A stretch of 5,255 bases of DNA from Sphingomonadaceae bacterium (lineage in GTDB: Bacteria; Pseudomonadota; Alphaproteobacteria; Sphingomonadales; Sphingomonadaceae). Position 1 is the stretch's first letter; every line of letters begins with the position of its first letter. This document shows, in pieces, positions 1 to 5,255 of the stretch. A program made the translations under genes and the position numbers. The notes below the pieces were generated by a model. The model ran no database searches. It was not told where the DNA came from and saw only the letters and a program-made list of their open reading frames with translations. The stretch spans positions 1 to 5,255 of the forward strand of contig CANFIV010000141.1 of NCBI GenBank assembly GCA_947446935.1, written 5' to 3'.

Positions 1-1610
1 ATGGCAGCATTTTGCTGGGTGCCGCGATCGATCTCGTTGACCGAGCCGTTCACCTGCCCGACCACGTCGGCCTGCGAGGCGCACTCGGCTGCAATGGATT
101 CTACCTGGCCGCGGATATCGGTCATGCGCGTCAGGATCCGTTCGAGCACGGCACCGGTCTCATGGACCAGCGCGACGCCGCTGGTGACTTGCGCATCCGA
201 GCTGGAAATCAGTTTGCGGATGTCAGCGGCCGCATCGGCGCTGCGCTGCGCAAGCGCGCGAACTTCGTTAGCGACCACCGCGAAGCCCTTGCCCGCATCG
301 CCCGCGCGCGCAGCTTCCACCCCTGCGTTGAGTGCCAGAAGATTGGTCTGGAAGGCGATGCCGTCGATCAAGGTAATGATCTGTGCGATTTCCTGCGCCG
401 ATGCGGCAATCGCGCTCATGGCTTCGGTGGTACGCTGGATGACCTCGCCGCTTTCGTGCGCGTCACGATGCGCCTGTTCGATGGATTCGCGCACGCTCGA
501 TGCATTGCTGGCTGTGGCGCTCACGCCCTTGGCGACCTGATTGACCGCAGCCGCGGCCTCTTCGACTTGCGCGGCCTGCTGCATGTTGCGATCGGCCAAA
601 TTGTTCGATGCGGTGCCGATCTCACCCGAGCCGTTCAGGACGCGGGAAGCGGAGCCAGACACATTCTGAATGAGCTGCGAGAGCTGGTCGCGCGTGCGGC
701 CATAGGCCTGACGCAGACCCTCATAGGATTCGTCGAACTGCGTATCGATCCGGTAGGTCAGATCACCCGCGGCCAGCGCATCGAGCCCGCCCGAGATTTC
801 TGCGACAACACGCGCTTGCGCGGCCACGGCCACGCGGCGCGCTTGTGCGGCGCCCTGGAAGGCAAGCGCCGCGCGCTGGATTGCGCTGACTTCATCATTG
901 CCGGATCCCGCTTCGATCGGCACGTCGAGATCACCAGCAGTCATGCGCTCCAGCTTCCCGGCAAGCTGGTCGATCGGATCGACGACGAGCCGGTTTAGCG
1001 TGCGCATGGCCCAGAAAAGGATTGCCGCGAAAGCTAGAGCAACAATCAGTTCCCCGATCAGCGATCCGGTTCCCAACAAGGCTGCTGTCTCGTTCAATTG
1101 CTTCTGCCGGGCCTCGATAGCTTTTGCGACATTGTCTTGTGCAGTCTCCAGCGCATGGAACGCGGCATCGACTTTCACGACGTTGGCTTCGGCTTGAGGG
1201 TCATTGGCGGCAATCATCTTGGCGACGTCGGTTGCGGCAATTGTATAGCTTTTCAGGCCTTCAGCTACCGGTTCCAAGGCTGACTCGATATCCGCATCGA
1301 GCGGCAATTTCCGATTGGCATCAACATATTTGTGCATGTCGCCGCTGTATTCGTTGATTTCGGCGATTGCGTCATCGCGCTCTGTGCTGTCGCCGCGCGC
1401 GGCGGTGTGGAGCGCGCGGTAGACCGAGCCGCGGATGGCGTCGTGGAGCATGTCGGCCTGCATGTGGTTGTGCATGGCTTCGGTGAGAAGGCGCTGCGAT
1501 CCGGCCAGACCCACCATGCTTTGTTGAATGCCCAGCGAAGAGCCGACGAGGGTAACGAAGGCGAGGGCAATGATGCCTCCACCTACTTTGATACGTTTGC
1601 GAATAGACAT
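1..1610 (-). CDS. Methyl-accepting chemotaxis protein (chemoreceptor), C-terminus cut by window edge
   Basis: Inner-membrane chemoreceptor that would relay a ligand or redox signal to CheW/CheA and so bias motility. The frame is open from ATG at 1610 to base 3 with no stop (536 residues). Residues 9-28 form a first membrane segment. Residues about 30-175 are a helical periplasmic sensor resembling four-helix-bundle MCP domains. A second membrane segment lies near 178-202, with one Glu inside. A HAMP domain follows at about 203-256 and a second HAMP-like segment at about 272-320 (LAAGDLTYRID). The rest is the coiled-coil signalling domain, whose hairpin tip FQTNLLALNAGVEAARAG (420-437) is the CheA/CheW contact region, followed by GKGFAVVANEVRALA. 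The visible end NEIDRGTQQNAA is a methylation-region motif, so perhaps 50-100 residues are missing, along with any CheR-binding tail. A weak GGAA precedes the ATG by about ten bases. The family call is firm; the ligand cannot be read from the sequence. Confidence 0.96.
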   Translation of the reverse strand, partial: MSIRKRIKVGGGIIALAFVTLVGSSLGIQQSMVGLAGSQRLLTEAMHNHMQADMLHDAIRGSVYRALHTAARGDSTERDDAIAEINEYSGDMHKYVDANRKLPLDADIESALEPVAEGLKSYTIAATDVAKMIAANDPQAEANVVKVDAAFHALETAQDNVAKAIEARQKQLNETAALLGTGSLIGELIVALAFAAILFWAMRTLNRLVVDPIDQLAGKLERMTAGDLDVPIEAGSGNDEVSAIQRAALAFQGAAQARRVAVAAQARVVAEISGGLDALAAGDLTYRIDTQFDESYEGLRQAYGRTRDQLSQLIQNVSGSASRVLNGSGEIGTASNNLADRNMQQAAQVEEAAAAVNQVAKGVSATASNASSVRESIEQAHRDAHESGEVIQRTTEAMSAIAASAQEIAQIITLIDGIAFQTNLLALNAGVEAARAGDAGKGFAVVANEVRALAQRSADAAADIRKLISSSDAQVTSGVALVHETGAVLERILTRMTDIRGQVESIAAECASQADVVGQVNGSVNEIDRGTQQNAA

Positions 1611-1652
1611 GCAGTACCGTTCCACTGGGCCGACTATGTCGAACTATGAGGT

Positions 1653-1680
1653 CGATAGGCTGATAATTATTTGCAATTTA
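1653..1680 (-). promoter_or_regulatory. Possible sigma-28-like (flagellar) promoter of the chemoreceptor
   Basis: On the minus strand TAAATTGC (1680-1673) is followed after 12 bases by GCCTATCG (1660-1653). The enterobacterial FliA consensus is TAAAGTTT, 11 bases, GCCGATAA. Each half matches five of eight positions, including the TAAA and GCC cores, but the spacing is one base long. Transcription would begin about 35-40 bases before the ATG at 1610, and chemoreceptors are typical FliA targets. The match is imperfect and the surrounding DNA is A+T-rich, so chance is a real alternative. I saw no better sigma-70 pair nearby. Confidence 0.3.
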
Positions 1681-1706
1681 CGGATCTAGGTCATTCAGCC
1701 TAAGTG

Positions 1707-1720
1707 TTATACCTTATACC
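1707..1720. repeat. 7-bp perfect tandem repeat, TTATACC x2
   Basis: Two adjacent identical copies of TTATACC (1707-1713 and 1714-1720). On the minus strand this reads GGTATAAGGTATAA and contains TATAAG/TATAAC, which resemble -10 elements upstream of the chemoreceptor, but no convincing -35 sits at the right distance. It may be a binding site or chance. Confidence 0.5.
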
Positions 1721-1725
1721 TCATG

Positions 1726-1745
1726 AGAGCATCGCTGATGCCTCT
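1726..1745. repeat. Short imperfect inverted repeat (hairpin)
   Basis: AGAGCATC (1726-1733) can pair with GATGC-TCT (1737-1745) with one bulged C at 1742, around a three-base GCT loop. On the plus strand a short TTT follows, but no plus-strand gene ends here, so a terminator role is not supported. It directly abuts the TTATACC tandem repeat. Confidence 0.35.
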
Positions 1746-1972
1746 TTCCCACCCCTGGTAGTTCTTTACTCTCAAACTGATTGAACTCCCGCCCTCTCGA
1801 GTGCGATCGTTAGCTTCGAATGAACGGATTGGTGTACATTTACGATGGTTCGCTTCACCCATCGCGTTCGACCGCTTTCGACTAGACCGGACATTAATCT
1901 GCGTGGACAGGGACGACTGACTCTGGTCGCGAGCCGCCTTTGCCGCCACGGGCACCAAGCGCCAGATTTTGA

Positions 1973-1987
1973 CCACTAGCGTAGTGG
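1973..1987. repeat. Perfect 6-3-6 inverted repeat just after the integrase stop codon
   Basis: CCACTA (1973-1978) and TAGTGG (1982-1987) are perfect inverted arms around GCG, starting one base beyond the integrase TAG stop (1991-1989). On the minus strand the hairpin is followed by TCAAAATC and not by a T-run, so it is at best a weak or Rho-assisted 3' end for the integrase mRNA. A protein-binding site is equally possible. Confidence 0.45.
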
Positions 1988-1988
1988 C

Positions 1989-3221
1989 CTACATCGCCTG
2001 ACGTTCTGGGAATTTCAGAACGTCGGCACCTTTTCGAAGTTGATCGAGATAGTCAGACCACCACTGCGCCATCTCAAGCCGCTCCTGCCAATGCGCGCCG
2101 CGATGATAAGCCGCTCGCACCTTGTCGCTGTCACCATGCGCCAGCGCCCTTTCAATGGCGTCAGGATGCCATTTGCCGCTTTCGTTCAGCAGCGTGGAAG
2201 CCATGGCCCGGAAACCGTGCGCCGTCATTTCGTCGCTTGCGTAGCCCAGCCGCCGCAGCCCTGCGTTGATGGTGTTCTCACTCATGGGGCGGGTGCGGGT
2301 GCGGATCGATGGGAACACGTAACCGGCTGGCCCGGTGACTGCCTGCACCTCCTGAAAGATCGCAACAGCTTGCTTTGACAGCGGCACGTGATGGGCTTTG
2401 CGCATTTTCATTTTTTCCGCCGGGATAATCCAAAGCGCGCTGTCCAAATCGATCTCGCTCCACTCGGCATGGCGCAGTTCGCCGGGGCGGACAAACACAT
2501 GCGGGGCAATCTGCATTGCCAGCTTGGTGAAGCCCTGCCCCTCATAGCCATCAATTGCGCGCAGCAGCTCCCCGACTCGCTTGGCATCGGTAACAGCGCC
2601 GTAGTGAGTGACGGTCGGGCCGGTAAGCGCGCCGCGCAGATCGCGGGTAGGGTCGGATGCCAGCCGCGCCGTCGCCACTGCGTAGCGAAGCACCGCGCTG
2701 GCTAGTTGCAGGGTCCGCCGCGCGCTTTCCAGATTGCCCTTGCCTTCAATCTTGCGAATGGCCCCCAGAACGTCCGCCGGTTCAATCTCGCCTATCGGCA
2801 TGGCCCCCACTGCGGGGATCAGCAGGGACAGAAGATATTCGCTGCGAACCGCCGTTGCAGGTGCCCATGCCTTCGCCCCATCGCGCCGCCGCTTCTTGCA
2901 GTACTCGGCGGAAATGGCAGCAAATGTGTTATCCGCTTCCAGCTTCGCCCGCACCTTGCTGCGCTGTTTTTCCCGCGACGGATCTTTGCCCGCTGCCATC
3001 ATCTCGCGCGCATCATCGCGCCGCTTGCGTGCTTCGCTCAGGCTGACTTCGGGATACGTGCCGATGCCCAGCTTTTTCTCTTTGCCGTCCACGCGGTATT
3101 TCACCCGCCACAATTTGCCGCCGGTCGGCTGGACCAGCAGGAACAGGCCCGATGTATCGCCCAGCTTGTAGGGCTTGGCGCGGGGCTTGGCATTTCGGAT
3201 GGCAACGTCGGTAAGCGCCAT
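1989..3221 (-). CDS. P4-type tyrosine recombinase / integrase with DUF4102 N-terminal domain
   Basis: Site-specific recombinase of the prophage-P4/island type, which cuts and rejoins DNA between a phage or island attachment site and a chromosomal site, usually a tRNA 3' end. The 410-residue protein is a typical full length. Residues 3-85 are the DUF4102 arm-binding domain (LTDVAIRNAKP at the start, then WRVKYRVDGKEKKLGIGTYPEVSL). Residues about 98-195 are the core-binding SAM-like domain, and about 205-390 the catalytic domain. Catalytic residues visible: R245 (VRPGEL), K272, H335 and R338 (HGFR), H362 (ALAHG) and nucleophile Y372 (AAYHRG). The start at 3221 is chosen because family members begin at MALTD. 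The open frame continues upstream to 3623 only by reading through the tRNA. An AGGA lies 12 bases before the ATG. The neighbouring tRNA-Gly is the likely target. The gene appears intact, with no excisionase visible beside it. Confidence 0.97.
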   Translation of the reverse strand: MALTDVAIRNAKPRAKPYKLGDTSGLFLLVQPTGGKLWRVKYRVDGKEKKLGIGTYPEVSLSEARKRRDDAREMMAAGKDPSREKQRSKVRAKLEADNTFAAISAEYCKKRRRDGAKAWAPATAVRSEYLLSLLIPAVGAMPIGEIEPADVLGAIRKIEGKGNLESARRTLQLASAVLRYAVATARLASDPTRDLRGALTGPTVTHYGAVTDAKRVGELLRAIDGYEGQGFTKLAMQIAPHVFVRPGELRHAEWSEIDLDSALWIIPAEKMKMRKAHHVPLSKQAVAIFQEVQAVTGPAGYVFPSIRTRTRPMSENTINAGLRRLGYASDEMTAHGFRAMASTLLNESGKWHPDAIERALAHGDSDKVRAAYHRGAHWQERLEMAQWWSDYLDQLRKGADVLKFPERQAM

Positions 3222-3241
3222 TTTCCGCCACTTTCCTAACA

Positions 3242-3305
3242 AGTGGCCCCCACTTTGAGGCCATTGTATCTGGCTCCCAGCGAGTGGCCCCCATGATGGC
3301 CCCCA
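3242..3305. repeat. Direct TGGCCCCCA boxes, candidate integrase arm sites
   Basis: TGGCCCCCA occurs exactly three times at 3244-3252, 3285-3293 and 3297-3305. The first two extend to AGTGGCCCCCA. A one-mismatch copy, TGGCTCCCA, is at 3271-3279. They lie between the tRNA 3' end and the integrase start. In this class of integrase the DUF4102 domain binds short direct repeats that flank the crossover core, which makes arm sites the leading explanation. Autoregulation of integrase transcription by the same boxes would fit, since they fall in the predicted 5' leader. The repeats are seen directly; the role is inferred. Confidence 0.6.
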
Positions 3306-3359
3306 ATGATCGGTGGCTTTCAGTGAATGGAACCGGACGAAAATGGCCTGATACATGCT

Positions 3360-3389
3360 AGAATATGGCGGTTTTTTGGGGTTTGTCCA
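3360..3389 (-). promoter_or_regulatory. Candidate sigma-70 promoter of the integrase
   Basis: On the minus strand TGGACA (3389-3384; five of six to TTGACA) is followed after 18 bases by TATTCT (3365-3360; four of six to TATAAT). Transcription would start near 3353, giving an untranslated leader of about 130 bases that contains the TGGCCCCCA boxes. The promoter lies on the element side of the tRNA, so it would travel with the element. Confidence 0.42.
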
Positions 3390-3419
3390 GACAGATACGG
3401 ACGCGGCTGAACAGGAAAA

Positions 3420-3493
<74 letters not shown>

Positions 3494-3523
3494 GCTCGCG
3501 CCGCGTCTGCCACGAGCCGCGCC

Positions 3524-3568
3524 TGTCCGTCAACCTTCTGTCCGTCAACCTTCTGTCCGTGAACCTTC
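3524..3568. repeat. Three tandem 15-bp repeats upstream of tRNA-Gly
   Basis: TGTCCGTCAACCTTC is repeated at 3524-3538, 3539-3553 and 3554-3568; the third copy has one change (C to G at 3561). Read on the minus strand, the first two units each contain TTGACG, a -35-like hexamer. The one nearest the tRNA (3533-3528) lies about 40 bases before the mature tRNA 5' end, a suitable distance, but the base 17 downstream (GCAGAC) is a poor -10. The block sits between the divergent tRNA and acyl-CoA synthetase genes and does not code for anything recognisable. Confidence 0.85.
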
Positions 3569-3584
3569 TGCCCACCAGGCCGCC

Positions 3585-3613
3585 TTGCGGTTTTGTCAGG
3601 CTCCGTCTATTGT
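3585..3613 (+). promoter_or_regulatory. Weak candidate promoter of the acyl-CoA synthetase
   Basis: TTGCGG (3585-3590) and TATTGT (3608-3613) are separated by 17 bases, matching the sigma-70 consensus at three and four of six positions. The predicted start near 3620 falls inside the inverted repeat at 3612-3626, and the GTG start follows about 25 bases later. Plausible position, weak motifs. Confidence 0.32.
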
Positions 3614-3626
3614 TATGTGGCATAAC
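3612..3626. promoter_or_regulatory. Perfect inverted repeat, candidate operator of the acyl-CoA synthetase
   Basis: GTTATG (3612-3617) and CATAAC (3621-3626) are perfect inverted arms around TGG. The site overlaps the predicted -10/start region and ends eight bases before the ribosome binding site. Its size and symmetry suit a dimeric repressor such as a MarR, TetR or GntR protein, but no regulator gene is in the window. A small mRNA hairpin is the alternative. Confidence 0.4.
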
Positions 3627-3633
3627 CCAATTC

Positions 3634-3637
3634 GGAG
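3634..3637 (+). promoter_or_regulatory. Ribosome binding site that fixes the GTG start of the acyl-CoA synthetase
   Basis: GGAG lies six bases before GTG at 3644, ideal spacing. An overlapping ATG at 3642 is in another frame, and the correct frame is closed by TAA at 3623-3625, so GTG 3644 is the best start available. Confidence 0.75.
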
Positions 3638-3643
3638 AGTGAT

Positions 3644-5255
3644 GTGTCTGATCATCCGCGCCCAGTGCCCGCTGCCATATCCCGCGATGCGCTGGAGCGG
3701 CTGCTGCGGCCGCGTTCGGTTGCGGTTGTCGGCGCTACGGACAAGCCGGGCGCGCTGGGCACGACCCTGCTCTCCAATCTCGATGCCAATGGCTTTTCCG
3801 GCACGGTTTATCCGATCAACCCGAAGCGCGAGACCCTGGGCGGGCGGTCGTGCCTGCCGGGGATCGAGTCGCTGCCCGAGGGCGTCGATGCAGCCGTGCT
3901 CGCCATTCCGCGCGCAGGCGTGCTCGATGCGGTGCGCGCGCTCGCCGCGCGCAAGGTCGGCGGCGTGGTGATCTTTGCTGCGGGGTTTGCCGAAGGTGGG
4001 GCAGAGGGCCTCGCCGAACAGCAAGAGATCGCCCGGATCGCACACGCGGCGGGCATGGTCGTTGAAGGACCCAATTGCCTGGGCCTCGTAAATTATGTTG
4101 ACCGGATTCCGCTTACCTTTGTCGAGACCAATGCGGTGCCGCCCGCCGGGCACCGTGCCATCGGCATCGTCTCGCAATCGGGCGCAATGGCGGCGGTACT
4201 CGGCACCGTGCTGCTCGCGCGCGAATGCGGCGTGTCTTACTCGGTCTCGACCGGCAACGAGGCTGCGAGCGGGGTCGAGGACTACGTCGATTGGATGATC
4301 GATCAGGCCGACACCCATGTGATCGCCATGATCGTCGAGCAGTTCCGCAAGCCCGAGCGATTCCTTGCCGCCGCAGCTCGCGCCCGTGCGGCTGGCAAGC
4401 CGATTGTCTTGCTGCACCCGGGCACCTCCAGCGCCGCGCGCGAATCTGCCGCGACCCACACCGGTGCACTTGCGGGTGACTATGCCCTGATGCGCGCCAA
4501 AGTGGAGCGCGCCGGGGTGATCATGGCCGAGACGCTGCAGGAGCTTGGCGACATTGCCGAAATCGCGTTGCGCTGCCCTGTCCTGCCTTCGGGCGCGACG
4601 GCGGTTTTGGGCGAATCCGGCGCGTTCAAGGCGCTCACGCTCGATCTGGCCGAGCGGCTGGAACTGCCGCTGGCCGCGCTGGGGGATGCGGATTCGCCTG
4701 CTTTGCGCGCCGCACTGCCGCCCTTCGTGCCGGTGAGCAATCCGCTCGATATCACCGCACAGGGCCTCTCCGAACCGGCGATTTACACGCGCTGCGTAGA
4801 GGCACTGCTGAGTGACTCGCGCGTGGGCACAGTGCTTGCGGGCATCATTCAGGCCGAAGCGATCACCTGCGCGATCAAGTTCCCGCCGATCCTTGCCGCC
4901 GCCACGGCCCATGGTCAGCCGCTCAACAAGCCTTTGATCTTCGCGGGGCTCGATGAAGGCGCAGCCGTTCCCCCAGAGCGCATCGCCGCCTTGCGCGCAG
5001 CGGGCGTCCCCTGGTTTCCCACCACCGAGCGGGCGCTCACCGCGATCACGCGCCTGACGCACTGGTCCGCGCGCGATACAACCGCAGGCAGTGCGGGTCC
5101 GCTGGCCGTACCCGGCCTCGCCGCCGAGGCGGGCGTGATCCCCGAATACAAGGCGAAAGCCCTCCTCGGCCCGCTCGGCATTCCCTTCCCCAAGGGCACC
5201 TTTGCCGCCAGCGCCGATGCAGCGGTCGCCGCAGCCGATGCGCTCGGCTACCCGG
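3644..5255 (+). CDS. NDP-forming acyl-CoA synthetase (acetate--CoA ligase family), 3' end cut by window edge
   Basis: Cytoplasmic enzyme of the ADP-forming acyl-CoA synthetase family, which interconverts an organic acid + CoA + ATP with acyl-CoA + ADP + phosphate through a phosphohistidine. The visible 537 residues hold, in order: a Rossmann-type CoA-binding domain (SVAVVGATDKPGALG, about 25-39, to about 150, ending EGPNCLG); a succinyl-CoA-ligase-like domain with GIVSQSGAMA (S177) and the probable phosphorylated H272 in THTGALAG; a second flavodoxin-like domain (VLGESGAFKAL around 323, NPLDITAQG from 366); and, from about 500, the start of an ATP-grasp domain (YKAKALLGPLGIPFPKG), cut after GYP. 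Family members of this fused layout run near 700 residues, so about a quarter is missing. Start is GTG. The substrate is unknown: the family includes acetyl-CoA synthetases and the feruloyl-CoA synthetase FerA of sphingomonads, and this partial sequence cannot choose between them. It is divergent from the tRNA and probably core chromosome. Confidence 0.95.
   Translation, partial: MSDHPRPVPAAISRDALERLLRPRSVAVVGATDKPGALGTTLLSNLDANGFSGTVYPINPKRETLGGRSCLPGIESLPEGVDAAVLAIPRAGVLDAVRALAARKVGGVVIFAAGFAEGGAEGLAEQQEIARIAHAAGMVVEGPNCLGLVNYVDRIPLTFVETNAVPPAGHRAIGIVSQSGAMAAVLGTVLLARECGVSYSVSTGNEAASGVEDYVDWMIDQADTHVIAMIVEQFRKPERFLAAAARARAAGKPIVLLHPGTSSAARESAATHTGALAGDYALMRAKVERAGVIMAETLQELGDIAEIALRCPVLPSGATAVLGESGAFKALTLDLAERLELPLAALGDADSPALRAALPPFVPVSNPLDITAQGLSEPAIYTRCVEALLSDSRVGTVLAGIIQAEAITCAIKFPPILAAATAHGQPLNKPLIFAGLDEGAAVPPERIAALRAAGVPWFPTTERALTAITRLTHWSARDTTAGSAGPLAVPGLAAEAGVIPEYKAKALLGPLGIPFPKGTFAASADAAVAAADALGYP

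Larger units (their letters stand above)
1611..1988. other. Gene-poor gap between chemoreceptor and integrase
   Basis: About 380 bases with no reading frame I can support. The right two thirds contain an 89-codon minus-strand frame (1707-1976, GTG start), but its translation resembles no family I know and it lacks a clear ribosome site. The stretch nearest the chemoreceptor (about 1650-1720) is clearly A+T-richer than the flanking genes and should carry the chemoreceptor promoter. No copy of the tRNA-Gly 3' end is present, so this is not a recognisable right attachment site of the integrase element. It may be degraded island DNA, but that is inference. Confidence 0.6.

Noticed and set aside
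420..437. The chemoreceptor hairpin tip (window residues 420-437) has NAGVEAAR where many receptors have NAAVEAAR.
   Set aside because: The Gly variant is, from general knowledge, common in alphaproteobacterial receptors, so it is not a defect. Coordinates here are protein residues; the DNA lies at about 300-353.
12..998. A 328-codon plus-strand frame opposite the chemoreceptor.
   Set aside because: It is the antisense shadow of the chemoreceptor signalling domain in high-GC DNA; the minus strand encodes an unmistakable chemoreceptor.
1781..1792. TTGAACTCCCGC resembles a tRNA T-arm (9 of 12 to the tRNA-Gly T-loop region) and might be a second attachment site.
   Set aside because: It is on the plus strand, opposite to the tRNA and thus not a direct repeat, and similarity stops before the acceptor stem.
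1843..1864. CGATGG and CCATCG form a six-base inverted repeat with a ten-base loop.
   Set aside because: Short arms, long loop, no T-run and no nearby gene end; likely chance.
1707..1976. An 89-codon minus-strand frame starting with GTG in the gap between integrase and chemoreceptor.
   Set aside because: No recognisable family, no clear ribosome site and a low-complexity basic composition; too weak to call a gene.
3596..5062. A 488-codon minus-strand frame opposite the acyl-CoA synthetase.
   Set aside because: The translation is arginine-, glycine- and histidine-rich shadow sequence; the plus strand holds the conserved synthetase.

Overview
The window looks like GC-rich alphaproteobacterial chromosome, probably from a sphingomonad or Erythrobacter-type organism. 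This rests on overall composition, the style of the chemoreceptor and of the ADP-forming acyl-CoA synthetase, and a DUF4102-type integrase. The taxon is an inference; no rRNA or other marker is present.

Layout, left to right: (1) bases 1-1610, minus strand: a methyl-accepting chemotaxis protein that runs off the left edge (536 residues visible). (2) 1611-1988: a gap without a convincing gene, locally richer in A+T. It holds a possible flagellar-type promoter for the chemoreceptor, a 7-bp tandem repeat and small hairpins. (3) 1989-3221, minus strand: a complete 410-residue P4-type tyrosine integrase with all catalytic residues. (4) 3222-3419: the integrase leader, with a plausible promoter and repeated TGGCCCCCA boxes that may be integrase arm sites. 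(5) 3420-3493, minus strand: an intact tRNA-Gly(TCC) with encoded CCA, whose 3' end points at the integrase. (6) 3494-3643: a divergent control region with three 15-bp tandem repeats, a perfect 6-3-6 inverted repeat and a good ribosome binding site. (7) 3644 to the right edge, plus strand: a large NDP-forming acyl-CoA synthetase (537 residues visible), cut just as its ATP-grasp domain begins.

The one mobile-element signature is the tRNA-Gly/integrase pair. The tRNA 3' end is the likely attachment site, and the element would extend leftwards from base 3420. No second copy of the tRNA 3' end lies in the window. The chemoreceptor could therefore be cargo of an island whose far end lies outside, or host sequence next to a decayed solo integrase. 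The acyl-CoA synthetase lies on the other side of the tRNA and is probably core chromosome. I see no CRISPR, toxin-antitoxin, defence or otherwise new multigene system here. The points worth a second look are small DNA-level structures around the integration site and the two divergent promoters.
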